Origin: Silvimonas iriomotensis
GTDB taxonomy: Bacteria > Pseudomonadota > Gammaproteobacteria > Burkholderiales > Chitinibacteraceae
Length of the DNA stretch: 64,000 nucleotides
Direction of reading: 5' to 3'
NCBI RefSeq assembly: GCF_014645535.1
Contig: NZ_BMLX01000009.1
Coordinates: 1 to 64,000, forward strand
Shown here: one piece after another, positions 28,086 to 36,740 of the stretch
Position numbering within the stretch: the stretch's first letter is position 1
How the letters are laid out: every line of letters starts with the position of its first letter
Position numbers and translations under genes: made by a program
The notes under the pieces: generated by a model
The model's database searches: none
What the model was told of the DNA's origin: nothing
Seen by the model: the letters and a program-made list of their open reading frames with translations, nothing else

Positions 28086-28613
28086 AGGGAAAATACTTGA
28101 TGTGGATTGCTGCAAAAGAAAACGGCGCTTAGGGCGCCGTTTTCTTTGTTGCTGTTGATCAAGCCATTGCGCCACTGCCAGCAGGCAGTCACGGTTAGCG
28201 CAAAAATCCAGCAGCGGCAGGGCGTCGGCCAGCGTTAGCCATTGATGGCGCTGGTGCTCGCTGGATAACACCGGTTCGGCATCAACCGGTACCTGCGCGC
28301 AGAACACCTGTTCCTGGACCTGTACTGGCAACGGCCCATAGGCATCTCGCCATGCGTCCAGAATCGGGAAATACTGGGCGAAACCTATGTCTGCCGGGTC
28401 ATCAATGATGAGGCCTGTTTCTTCCAGCACCTCACGCTGCGCGGCAGCGGCGAAGGTCTCACCGGCCTCCAGCGCGCCGGAAACGCCCTGCCAGAACGCC
28501 GGCAACGTGAGTTCTGGCCGGGGGTGGCGCAAGAACAGCAGGTACTCGCGCACTTCGCCGGGGCGCTGGCGGTAGAGGAATACGTGGGCGGAGAAGGGCA
28601 AGCGTTGTGGCAT
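27912..28613 (-). CDS. Nudix hydrolase (NudB-like) with antisense-overlapping tail
   Basis: A Nudix pyrophosphohydrolase. The Nudix box runs from GALEAGE through REVLEETGLI. FWQGVSGALEAGET and the late EHQRHQWL segment resemble E. coli NudB (dihydroneopterin triphosphate pyrophosphatase), but this is inference. I start at ATG 28613 (MPQRLPFSAHVFLYR), 13 bases after the upstream GNAT stop. The domain should end near residue 148 (WLDQQQQ). The frame then runs ~85 more residues through a terminator and 174 bases into the convergent SRPBCC gene, which looks like a lost stop codon. Confidence 0.75.
   Translation of the reverse strand: MPQRLPFSAHVFLYRQRPGEVREYLLFLRHPRPELTLPAFWQGVSGALEAGETFAAAAQREVLEETGLIIDDPADIGFAQYFPILDAWRDAYGPLPVQVQEQVFCAQVPVDAEPVLSSEHQRHQWLTLADALPLLDFCANRDCLLAVAQWLDQQQQRKRRPKRRFLLQQSTSSIFPSGRQGIHRTGQVVEHRSPTLFVVGAHAFSRHAVVAESQQGLFFAVRRKQHRHLHVER
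28113..28147. terminator. Bidirectional terminator-like hairpin after SRPBCC
   Basis: AAAGAAAACGGCGC and GCGCCGTTTTCTTT flank TTAGG, giving a long stem with A and T tracts on both sides. It would end the arsR-SRPBCC transcript. It lies within the read-through tail of the Nudix frame on the other strand. Confidence 0.75.
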
Positions 28614-28626
28614 CAGGCAACAGTCG

Positions 28627-29064
28627 CTAAAGCGTTTTGACAAACCGCTGCTTGATCACCGCATACCCGCACGCTTCATAGAACTGGTGCGCGGCAGTGC
28701 GATGCTCGCTGCTGGTCACTTCCACATGGGTGACGCCATGGGCGGTAAACCAGGTTTCTGCGGCGTGGACCAGTGCGGCGCCGGTGCCCTGGCCACGGCC
28801 AGACTCAGCCACGACCAATGCGGTAATGCGGCCCAGATTACCGTCGGCATGCAGCCATTCCAGCGCATGCATGCTGATCAGGCCCAGCAGTTCGCCGTCC
28901 CGTTCGGCCACCAGTACGCCGTCGTTGGCGGAGGTAGCAAAGCGGGTCAGCTTGTCGTTCAGACGTGCTGCAGATAACCGGTAACCCAATTGCGGCAACA
29001 GGGCAGAGATTGCATCGGCGTCGGTCAGGGTGGCGGGGCGGATGTGCAGGGGGCAAACACTCAT
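28627..29064 (-). CDS. GNAT-family N-acetyltransferase
   Basis: A 145-residue GNAT acetyltransferase. The acetyl-CoA binding motif A is ALVVAESGRGQGTGAALV, followed by EVTSSEHRTAAHQFYEACGY, the usual beta-5/alpha-4 end. Substrate unknown. It lies two bases after the miaA stop and is followed by the Nudix gene, so miaA, GNAT and Nudix probably share a transcript. Confidence 0.85.
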   Translation of the reverse strand: MSVCPLHIRPATLTDADAISALLPQLGYRLSAARLNDKLTRFATSANDGVLVAERDGELLGLISMHALEWLHADGNLGRITALVVAESGRGQGTGAALVHAAETWFTAHGVTHVEVTSSEHRTAAHQFYEACGYAVIKQRFVKTL

Positions 29065-29066
29065 GC

Positions 29067-30023
29067 TCAGGCTGCGCTGGCGTTATTCATGAAATGGCTG
29101 ACCGCATCGCGGACGGCGCCTGGTAAATCGGGGCGAAGACAATTGATCGCCGTGACGTCATCCATCCCGCGCAGCCAGGTCAGCTGGCGCTTGGCCAGTT
29201 GCCGGGTAGCCGCCAGGCCTTTATCGCGCAGCGCGGGCAGGTCGATCAAGCCGTCCAGGTAGTCCCAGGTTTGCCGGTAACCCACGCAACGCATCGATGG
29301 CAATTCCGGGGTTAGCGTGTACTGCCGGCGCAACTGGCTTACTTCATCAATCAAGCCACCGCTTAGCATCTGGTCAAAGCGCAGGGCGATGCGTTCATGC
29401 AAGACGGCGCGGTCATCCGGCAACAAGGCCAGTTTCAGCAACTGGTACGGCACCGGGCCGGCGGCGGGTTCGGCCAGTAATTCAGACATGGGGCGGCCGG
29501 CGAGGATGCAGATTTCCAGCGCACGCTCAATGCGTTGTGAGTCGCCGGGCTCAAGCCGCGCGGCGGTGGGTGGATCAAGCCGCGCCAGTTTTTCATGCAT
29601 GGCGGGCCAGCCCAGTTGGGCGGCTTCGGCGTGCAGTTCGGCCCGCAGCGCCGGGTTGGCGGTGGGCAGATCGTGAATGCCGTGTTGCAGCGTATTGAAG
29701 TACAGCATGGTGCCGCCCACCAGCACCGGCACTTTGCCGCGCGCGGTGATGTCGTGCATCAGGGCCAGGGCGTCGGTGCGAAACTGCGCGGCGGAATACG
29801 CCTGTTCCGGGTTGATGATGTCGATCAGATGATGCGGCGCGCGCGCCAGTTCCTCTGGCGTGGGCTTGGCGGTACCAATGTCCATATCCTTGAACACCAG
29901 CGCGGAATCAACCGAGATCAATTCCACCGGCAGGCCGGATTCGATGAGCCCGATGGCGCTGGCGGTTTTGCCGCTGGCGGTCGGGCCCATCAGGAAAATG
30001 GCAGGCGGCATAGGTGTGTTCAT
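29067..30023 (-). CDS. miaA: tRNA dimethylallyltransferase MiaA
   Basis: MiaA adds a dimethylallyl group to A37 of tRNAs reading U-starting codons. The 318-residue product from ATG 30023 ([20 protein letters not shown]) has the P-loop GPTASGKT at 13-20. It also has [29 protein letters not shown] and [14 protein letters not shown] longer frame to 30104 is not conserved. The start overlaps the upstream membrane protein stop by four bases. Confidence 0.95.
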   Translation of the reverse strand: MNTPMPPAIFLMGPTASGKTASAIGLIESGLPVELISVDSALVFKDMDIGTAKPTPEELARAPHHLIDIINPEQAYSAAQFRTDALALMHDITARGKVPVLVGGTMLYFNTLQHGIHDLPTANPALRAELHAEAAQLGWPAMHEKLARLDPPTAARLEPGDSQRIERALEICILAGRPMSELLAEPAAGPVPYQLLKLALLPDDRAVLHERIALRFDQMLSGGLIDEVSQLRRQYTLTPELPSMRCVGYRQTWDYLDGLIDLPALRDKGLAATRQLAKRQLTWLRGMDDVTAINCLRPDLPGAVRDAVSHFMNNASAA

Positions 30024-30793
30024 GTGCGACTCCGGCGGCGGCTGAACCAGTTCAGCGCCAGGCTGGTGCCGGCCGCGACGAGGGCAGCGGGCAAGGCCGC
30101 CCATGCGCCGATATGTCCGGCCAGCGGCACCAGTAACAAAAAGCTCAGGCCAAAACCAATCAGCCCGATCAGAAAACCGCGTACCTGATAGACCACGCCG
30201 TTGCTATCGCCCCGGGCGCGGGTAAACGCCGGGATCACCGTGGCGGCCACCGGCCCACCCGAGAGCACGCCAGTGAGCGAGGTACCCAGTTGTTGCGACA
30301 ACGTCGTCAGCGTGGCGACCAGCGCCAGAGCTACGGCCATGCGTGCAAACAGTTCGCTGTGCGGTAACGGGCGCGGGATTGGCGCGCCATCAATGGCGGG
30401 CAGCAGATACAAGGCGCCCCACAAGGCGGGGATGGCGCCCCAGCGCACCCAGTCTTGCTGGGCCAGACCGCTGGCCGCCAGCGCCCAGGCACTCACCAGA
30501 TACACCGCCCAGCCGCAGGCCAGCATGCCGGCCCAGCCAAAACGGCGGGCGCTCCAGCCCAGCGCAATCATGTAGAGCGCGTTGGCCCACAAGCCGGAGG
30601 GCGCACTGAAGGCGGTGGCCATGGTGTAATCCTGACCATACGCCAGCCACAGCGTCACCATCACGCAACTGGCAATCAGCGGCAGGCCGCCGATCAAGCC
30701 GGCAAAGGTTGGGCCCCAGCGTTTACCGGCCAGGCTGGCCAGCGCAATCACCAGCGGCCCGGCGCACAGTTTGACGATCAATACTGAATTCAT
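30020..30793 (-). CDS. Integral membrane protein, unknown function
   Basis: A 257-residue protein with about eight hydrophobic segments and no large soluble domain. It has small-residue-rich helices ([19 protein letters not shown]) and [21 protein letters not shown] do not recognise a family with confidence; a small transporter or permease-like role is possible. It sits between mutL and miaA on the same strand, overlapping miaA by four bases (ATGA) and starting 9 bases after the mutL stop, so it is probably in the mutL-miaA operon. Confidence 0.65.
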   Translation of the reverse strand: MNSVLIVKLCAGPLVIALASLAGKRWGPTFAGLIGGLPLIASCVMVTLWLAYGQDYTMATAFSAPSGLWANALYMIALGWSARRFGWAGMLACGWAVYLVSAWALAASGLAQQDWVRWGAIPALWGALYLLPAIDGAPIPRPLPHSELFARMAVALALVATLTTLSQQLGTSLTGVLSGGPVAATVIPAFTRARGDSNGVVYQVRGFLIGLIGFGLSFLLLVPLAGHIGAWAALPAALVAAGTSLALNWFSRRRSRT

Positions 30794-30802
30794 GGCCGCC
30801 GC

Positions 30803-32704
30803 TTACTGACCCCGCATGAACATTTTGTCCAGATCATGCATGGTCAGGCGGAACCACGTCGGACGGCCATGATTGCACTGGCCGGAGCGTTCGGTGGCTT
30901 CCATTTCGCGCAAGAGCGCATTCATTTCCGGAATGGTCAGCGCGCGGTTGGCTCGCACGGCGCCGTGGCAGGCCATGGTCGCCAGCAGTTCATTGCGGCG
31001 GCCGGTCAGCATCTGGCTGGCGCCGACTTCACGCACATCCTTGAGTACCGAGCGCGCCAGTTCGACGGCGTCCGCGTCTTTGAGCAACATGGGAATCCCA
31101 CGGATCGCCAGTTGGGTGGGCGAGGCAATGGAGATATCAAACCCCAGTTGCACCAGCGCGTCGCGGTGATCTTCCACGGCGGCCACTTCAAAGCGGTCTG
31201 CGCCAAACAGATGCGGGATCAACAAGGGCTGGCTGGGCATGTTGTCCAGATCAAGCGCGTTCTTGAGTTTTTCATACACCACGCGCTCATGCGCGGCGTG
31301 CATGTCCACCACGATCAAACCTTCTGCCGACTGCGCCAGGATATACACGCCATGAATCTGCGCCACGGCAAAACCCAGCGGCGGGATGCCGTCTTCGTTG
31401 TCCGCCGGCATCACCGGGCGGGCGGCAGCGATGGCGGGGCGGGGCGCCCAGGCGTTCGGGCTGGCCAGCGTGGTGGTATCGGCAGCTTCTGCGGTGGTCG
31501 CTTGCCACGCCGGTTGCGGCGCTGTCGGGTCGCGTTTGAGATCACCAAACATGCGGTCGTACACCGCCATGGGCTCTTGCACGACCGGAATATTCATCGG
31601 CTGCTGCCGCCACATCGGGGCCTGGTACGCCGGCGCCGGGGCGTGCGCTGGCGCTGCGGGAGGCGGGGTGAGGATTTCACCGGTTTCCGGATCAATCCCC
31701 GCCGGCGCAGAACCGGCTTTGGTTGCGGCCAGTGCTTTGGTCAGGCTACGCAGCATAAAACCGTAAATGGCCTGGGATTCGCGGAAGCGCACCTCGATCT
31801 TGGTCGGGTGCACGTTCACATCCACGCCTTCCGGGTCCAGCTCCAGGAACAGGCAATACGCGGCGTGGCGATCGTGATGCAGCACGTCGCGGTACGCTTC
31901 ACGCAGGGCGTGGGCGATCACCTTGTCGCGCACAAAGCGGCCATTCACAAAGAAGTACTGCGCATCGCGCGTGCCTTTAGAGAGCGTCGGGCTGCCCGCC
32001 AGGCCCCACAAGCGCAGCGGGCCGGCGCGTTCTTCTACCTGCACGGCCGATTGCGCAAATTCATCGCCCAGCAAGGCGGCGCAACGCTTCAAGACGTCGC
32101 CGCGCATCACGCGCAAGCTGGCGCGGTTGTTATGGATCAGCGTGAACTGTTTATCCGGATTAGCCAGCGCCAGGCGCTTGACCATGTCTTCACAATGGGC
32201 AAATTCGGTGCTGTCTGACTTCAGAAACTTGCGCCGCGCCGGGGTCTGGTAATACAGATCATGCACTTCAATGGTGGTGCCGACGGCCAGCGCAGCGGGT
32301 TCGGCATCATGCAGGCGGCCGTGGTCAGACTCAATGCGCCAAGCGTGCGCGGCGCCATTGAAACGGCTGGTCAGCGTCATGCGTGAGACAGACGCAATCG
32401 ACGCCAGACCTTCACCCCGAAAACCCAGCGTGGCGACCTTTTGCAGATCGTCAAAGTCGCGGATCTTGCTGGTGGCGTGACGATGCAAGGCCAGCGCCAG
32501 GTCTTCGCGCTCAATGCCAATGCCATCGTCGATCACCTTGATCAGCTTGGTGCCGCCAGCCGCCAGTTCCACGCCAATGTTTTCGGCACCGGCATCCAGG
32601 CTGTTTTCCAGCAATTCCTTCAGGGCAGAGGCGGGGCGCTCGACCACTTCGCCAGCGGCGATCTGGTTAACCAGTTGGTCGGACAAAAGCTGGATGCGGG
32701 GCAT
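30803..32704 (-). CDS. mutL: DNA mismatch repair protein MutL
   Basis: MutL couples mismatch recognition by MutS to strand removal. The 633-residue product has an N-terminal GHKL ATPase (IAAGEVVERPASALKELLEN, GFRGEGLASIASVS) and a C-terminal dimerisation domain. DMHAAHERVVYE at about 467-478 is the endonuclease metal motif, with ACHGAVRA and QCNHGRPT nearby. It is thus the nicking type, unlike the E. coli MutL that relies on MutH. It is followed by the membrane protein and miaA. Confidence 0.96.
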   Translation of the reverse strand: MPRIQLLSDQLVNQIAAGEVVERPASALKELLENSLDAGAENIGVELAAGGTKLIKVIDDGIGIEREDLALALHRHATSKIRDFDDLQKVATLGFRGEGLASIASVSRMTLTSRFNGAAHAWRIESDHGRLHDAEPAALAVGTTIEVHDLYYQTPARRKFLKSDSTEFAHCEDMVKRLALANPDKQFTLIHNNRASLRVMRGDVLKRCAALLGDEFAQSAVQVEERAGPLRLWGLAGSPTLSKGTRDAQYFFVNGRFVRDKVIAHALREAYRDVLHHDRHAAYCLFLELDPEGVDVNVHPTKIEVRFRESQAIYGFMLRSLTKALAATKAGSAPAGIDPETGEILTPPPAAPAHAPAPAYQAPMWRQQPMNIPVVQEPMAVYDRMFGDLKRDPTAPQPAWQATTAEAADTTTLASPNAWAPRPAIAAARPVMPADNEDGIPPLGFAVAQIHGVYILAQSAEGLIVVDMHAAHERVVYEKLKNALDLDNMPSQPLLIPHLFGADRFEVAAVEDHRDALVQLGFDISIASPTQLAIRGIPMLLKDADAVELARSVLKDVREVGASQMLTGRRNELLATMACHGAVRANRALTIPEMNALLREMEATERSGQCNHGRPTWFRLTMHDLDKMFMRGQ

Positions 32705-32791
32705 GGCAGGCCAGGAGGGAGCAAAGACCGGATTATACCAGTGGCAACAGCGCTCCCCACGCTTCGCATGATTAGATATTGGTTATATTGA

Positions 32792-32810
32792 TGTGAAAAC
32801 TAATTCTTCA
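32792..32810 (+). promoter_or_regulatory. Inverted repeat upstream of metY
   Basis: GTGAA (32792-32796) and TTCAC (32806-32810) with a nine-base AT-rich centre, about 80 bases before the metY ATG. It could be a LysR-type (MetR-like) site, though the MetR half-site spacing is usually five. Confidence 0.3.
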
Positions 32811-32887
32811 CTGGAATATTGAAAACATCCGGCCGCTGGCGCAATCTGCTGTTTTCCCAAACGCAGTCACAACGAGGAGTCGTAGCG

Positions 32888-34162
32888 ATGAAGTTCGATA
32901 CCCTGGCCATCCACGCCGGTTTTGATGGCGACCCCACCACCCGCGCCGTGGCGGTGCCGATCTACCAGACCACCAGCTACTCGTTTGACGACACTCAGCA
33001 CGGTGCCGACCTGTTTGATCTGAAGGTGGCCGGCAACATCTATACCCGCATCATGAACCCGACCACCGACGTGCTGGAAAAACGCCTGGCCGCGCTGGAA
33101 GGCGGCATTGGCGCGCTGGCGCTGGCGTCTGGCCAGGCCGCCATCACGTATTCGATCCTGACCATTGCCGAGGCCGGGGACAACATCATCGCCACCAGCA
33201 CGCTGTACGGCGGCACCTACAACCTGTTTGCCCACACGTTGCCGCAGTACGGCATTGAAGTGCGCTTTACCGATGCCAAAGACCCGCAAGCCGCGGCCGC
33301 GTTGATTGATGGTCGCACCAAGGCGGTGTTTGTCGAATCCATCGGCAACCCACTGGGCAACGTGGTGGACTTCGCCGCGTTTGCCGAGGTCGCCCACGCT
33401 GGCGGCATACCGCTGATTGTCGATAACACGGTGCCGACGCCGTACCTGACGCGGCCGTTTGAACACGGTGCGGATATCGTCGTGCATTCCCTGACCAAAT
33501 ACATTGGCGGCCACGGCACCAGCATTGGCGGGGCGATTGTGGATTCGGGCAAGTTTCCGTGGGCGCAGCACAAGACCCGCTTCAAGCGCCTGAACGAGCC
33601 AGAAGTGAGCTACCACGGCGTGGTCTACACCGAAGCGCTGGGCGAGGCCGCCTATATCGGCCGTGCCCGCACCGTGCCGTTGCGCAATATGGGCGCGGCC
33701 ATTTCGCCGTTCAATGCCTTTTTGATCCTGCAAGGGCTGGAGACACTGGGCCTGCGGCTGGATCGCCACTCAGAGAACGCGCTCAAAGCGGCGCAGTTCC
33801 TGAAAACGCATCGTGCCGTGGAATGGGTGAATTACGCCGGCCTGCCGGATCACCCGTCGCATGCGCTGGTGCAGAAGTATTTCGGCGGCAAAGCGTCCGG
33901 CTTGCTGACCTTTGGCGTGAAGGGCGGGCGCGATGCCGGTGCGCGCTTCCAGGATGCGCTGCAGCTGATCACGCGGCTGGTGAACATTGGCGACGCCAAG
34001 AGTCTGGCGTGCCACCCGGCCAGCACCACGCACCGTCAGCTATCGCCGGCCGAACTGGCCAAAGCGGGCGTGACCGAGGACACCGTGCGTTTGTCTATCG
34101 GGATCGAGCATATCGACGACATCATTGCCGATTTGCAGCAGGCGCTGGATAAGGCGGCCTGA
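32888..34162 (+). CDS. metY: O-acetylhomoserine sulfhydrylase
   Basis: A PLP enzyme that makes homocysteine from O-acetylhomoserine and sulfide in methionine synthesis. The product is 424 residues from ATG 32888 ([20 protein letters not shown]) with AGGAG upstream. The PLP lysine is Lys204 in HSLTKYIGG. The family's [10 protein letters not shown] and NPLGNVVDF segments are present. It is a single gene divergent from mutL. Confidence 0.92.
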   Translation: MKFDTLAIHAGFDGDPTTRAVAVPIYQTTSYSFDDTQHGADLFDLKVAGNIYTRIMNPTTDVLEKRLAALEGGIGALALASGQAAITYSILTIAEAGDNIIATSTLYGGTYNLFAHTLPQYGIEVRFTDAKDPQAAAALIDGRTKAVFVESIGNPLGNVVDFAAFAEVAHAGGIPLIVDNTVPTPYLTRPFEHGADIVVHSLTKYIGGHGTSIGGAIVDSGKFPWAQHKTRFKRLNEPEVSYHGVVYTEALGEAAYIGRARTVPLRNMGAAISPFNAFLILQGLETLGLRLDRHSENALKAAQFLKTHRAVEWVNYAGLPDHPSHALVQKYFGGKASGLLTFGVKGGRDAGARFQDALQLITRLVNIGDAKSLACHPASTTHRQLSPAELAKAGVTEDTVRLSIGIEHIDDIIADLQQALDKAA

Positions 34163-34182
34163 TGGCATTGCGCTGAAAAGCC

Positions 34183-34212
34183 AAACGCCAGCGGTGGCCG
34201 CTGGCGTTTGTG
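34183..34212 (+). terminator. Hairpin after metY
   Basis: AAACGCCAGCGG and CCGCTGGCGTTT form a 12-bp stem with a short loop. The T-run is interrupted, so it is of moderate strength. It lies between convergent metY and the GGDEF/EAL gene. Confidence 0.65.
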
Positions 34213-34235
34213 GTTGCCTTGTCAGTGATCGACAA

Positions 34236-36041
34236 TCACGCGGCGATCGGGGCGGGCAGGGGTTCTGGCGGCTGGCGGCGACGCTCGATAAACAAAGAGC
34301 AACCGGCTGATTGCTTGGCCATGCTCTTGGCGTGCGTAGCGGCGGCGGCAACCTGGTGGTGGTTCTCAAACTGGCCCGGTTCCACTTCCACCACGCCGGC
34401 CGACAGCGTCACCAGCGGTTGTTGCTGCATGATGCCGCAACGGTCCGGGGCATCATAAAACCCGGCGGCCAGATGCTCGGCATAAAAGAAGCCGGAAACA
34501 CGCTGGGCAAATTCTTCCAGCAACGCTTCGCAGCGCTCGTGCCAGTCGCTGGAGCGGAAGATCACCACAAAATCATCACCGCCAATATGGCCGACAAAAT
34601 CGGTTTGCGGGTCGGCGGCACGCATCAGCAATTCGCCGGTCAGGCGGATCATGTCGTCGCCACGCACATAGCCGTACACATCGTTGTACGGCTTGAAGTA
34701 GTCCAGGTCGAAATAGACCATGGTGAACGGGCGCGCTTCATCCAGCAGCGTTTCCAGCTTTTCCTGGATTGGCACATTGCCGGGCAGCAGCGTCAGCGGG
34801 TTGGCGTAACGGGCGGCGCGGATTTGCAGTTCGGTAATGGCGCGCACCAGATCGTGACCGGTACCCATGCCCTGGTAGTGGCCGTTCTGGGTAATGATGA
34901 AGCCATCTGCCAGATAACGGCGCTCGGCCGTGGTCACCATTTGCGAGAGTTCCTGCAGGCTCATCGATTGCTCGACGATCAGCGGGGCGCGATCCATCAG
35001 ATGCGAACACGCGCGTGAACCATGCAACTCGTGCGAGAACGGGCGCGAGAAAAACTCCAGCACCTCGTGACGCTTGAGCAAACCCAGCGGGCGCTGGTTT
35101 TCCACTACCGGAATCGCATACAGCTGCGGTGCTTCGGTAAAGCGCTGGTAGACGGCGTTGCTGGTTTCAGAGGGCGGGACGGTATCCACGGTCACCAAAA
35201 GGCCACCGGCGTTGCGGTGACCCTGGCCGGGCAGCGGCGGGCTGGGGGTTTCAGACAGATCCAGCGCGATATGGCGCGGCGGGTGCGCCAGCGGCTTGCC
35301 AATGTGATACCCCTGGGCAAACGCAATACCAATGCGCTGAACCACTTGCAGCTCTTGCGGCGTCTCGATGCCTTCGGCCACCACGCGGGTGCCGATATTG
35401 AGCGCAATGTGCTGGATGGAGCGCACAAACTGGCGCTTTTGCGCATCAGCCGCCAGGCCCTGCACAAAGTATTTGTCGATCTTGACGAAGTCCGGCTTCA
35501 GTTCAGACCACAAGCGCAGCGAAGAGAACCCCTCGCCCAGGTCATCCAGCGCAATCCGGAAGCCCATTTCGCGGTAATGCAACAGGGCTTCTTTCAGTTG
35601 TTCGTAATCATGCGTGGGCTGGGTTTCGGTCAGCTCGATCACCACCCGCTGCGGCGCCATGCCGGTTTCACGCAGGATATCGAGCGTGGCCCCAGGGTGA
35701 AAATCAGGGTGCGACAGACACGCGGGGCTGACATTGAGGAACAGCCGGCCAGGCAGATTTTGCGCCACGAACGATTCAATAATCGCGCGGCGGCAGGCGA
35801 AATCAAGCAAGGGCAGAATGCCCACCTGTTCGGCACAGCGGAACAGGTTGATCGGGGAATGCAGAAAACTGGTCGACGGCCCGCGGATCAATCCTTCATA
35901 CCCGAAGGCTTCACCGTCATGCAGTGAAGCAATGGGCTGGAACAATGCCGACAGGCGTTTTTCCCGGATGATTTCTTCCAGATCGCGTCGAAGATTGTCC
36001 AGATTCAAAAGGGGGTTCATACAGGCTGCTCGGGTATTCAT
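34236..36041 (-). CDS. EAL-CBS-GGDEF protein (cyclic di-GMP signalling)
   Basis: A 601-residue protein with an N-terminal EAL domain (about 20-260), two CBS-like motifs (about 280-420) and a C-terminal GGDEF domain (about 430-585). No membrane segments are seen. The first motif reads EGL (49-51) instead of EAL, while ELTE, DDLGEGFSS, KIDK and EGIET are kept. The GGDEF signature reads GGDDF (487-491). Activity of either domain is therefore uncertain; it may be a sensor of c-di-GMP or nucleotides. ATG 36020 is an alternative start. It is monocistronic. Confidence 0.88.
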   Translation of the reverse strand: MNTRAACMNPLLNLDNLRRDLEEIIREKRLSALFQPIASLHDGEAFGYEGLIRGPSTSFLHSPINLFRCAEQVGILPLLDFACRRAIIESFVAQNLPGRLFLNVSPACLSHPDFHPGATLDILRETGMAPQRVVIELTETQPTHDYEQLKEALLHYREMGFRIALDDLGEGFSSLRLWSELKPDFVKIDKYFVQGLAADAQKRQFVRSIQHIALNIGTRVVAEGIETPQELQVVQRIGIAFAQGYHIGKPLAHPPRHIALDLSETPSPPLPGQGHRNAGGLLVTVDTVPPSETSNAVYQRFTEAPQLYAIPVVENQRPLGLLKRHEVLEFFSRPFSHELHGSRACSHLMDRAPLIVEQSMSLQELSQMVTTAERRYLADGFIITQNGHYQGMGTGHDLVRAITELQIRAARYANPLTLLPGNVPIQEKLETLLDEARPFTMVYFDLDYFKPYNDVYGYVRGDDMIRLTGELLMRAADPQTDFVGHIGGDDFVVIFRSSDWHERCEALLEEFAQRVSGFFYAEHLAAGFYDAPDRCGIMQQQPLVTLSAGVVEVEPGQFENHHQVAAAATHAKSMAKQSAGCSLFIERRRQPPEPLPAPIAA

Positions 36042-36248
36042 CCCGGCAAGGCTGACACAGCCCGATTACGAATCCATGACAAGCGTGTAGCGGCATGTAC
36101 ACGCGTGATGACTGACACTTTAGCAACACCCCGTCATCTGGTTGCGTCGTGTTCAGTCGACTTCACTAAACTTGATATTTACAAGCAACATCATTTCAAT
36201 TACATTTGCAATAATCACATAAGAAATAATAAATCAGGGGGATTTCTC

Positions 36249-36740
36249 ATGAGCTACCAAGCGCGTATTGCCAGGTTTTGCCAGTCTTTTGATGCAGCAC
36301 CACAAAAAGAAATACTCCTCTCCCGCACCCTGTTCAGGGCGGCTGCCATGCTGGAGATGCGGATCAACGAAGCGCTGGAACCCTGCGGCATGAACATGCC
36401 TCAGTATCTGGCCATGGCCATGTTGCTGGCCGATGAAAGCGCACCGCCGACCAACCCCTCCGAAGTGAGCAAACTGCTCGACATGACCCGCACCCAGGTC
36501 ACCCGGCTGATGGATAGCCTGGAAACCGCAGGCTGGGTCACCCGCACGCTGGATAAAGAAGACCGTCGCCGCATGATGCTGACCCTCACGGCTGAGGGCA
36601 AGGCACAACTGCAGCTGGCGGTGCCAGTGGTGCACGCGGTCTATCAACGCGCCTGGTCGGTGTTCGACAACGACAGCCAGGACCAGATTGCCGCCGAGCT
36701 GACCCACTTTCATGAGGGCCTGGAGAACCAGACCGCGTGA
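36249..36740 (+). CDS. MarR-family transcriptional regulator
   Basis: A 163-residue winged-helix regulator from ATG 36249 with AGGGGG upstream. SEVSKLLDMTRTQVTRLMDSLE is two residues too long to quote whole, but MTRTQVTRLMDSLE is the recognition helix and LDKEDRRRMMLTLTAEGK the wing. It overlaps the MFS gene by four bases, a classic repressor/efflux pair. The long upstream frame from 36105 is not family-like. Confidence 0.88.
   Translation: MSYQARIARFCQSFDAAPQKEILLSRTLFRAAAMLEMRINEALEPCGMNMPQYLAMAMLLADESAPPTNPSEVSKLLDMTRTQVTRLMDSLETAGWVTRTLDKEDRRRMMLTLTAEGKAQLQLAVPVVHAVYQRAWSVFDNDSQDQIAAELTHFHEGLENQTA

Noticed and set aside
32705-32887. A SAM or SAH riboswitch before metY
   Set aside because: I could not find the conserved core of any SAM or SAH class in the 183 bases; only a short dyad is seen.
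36105-36248. A 48-residue N-terminal extension of the MarR regulator
   Set aside because: No family similarity, and a strong AGGGGG site precedes ATG 36249.
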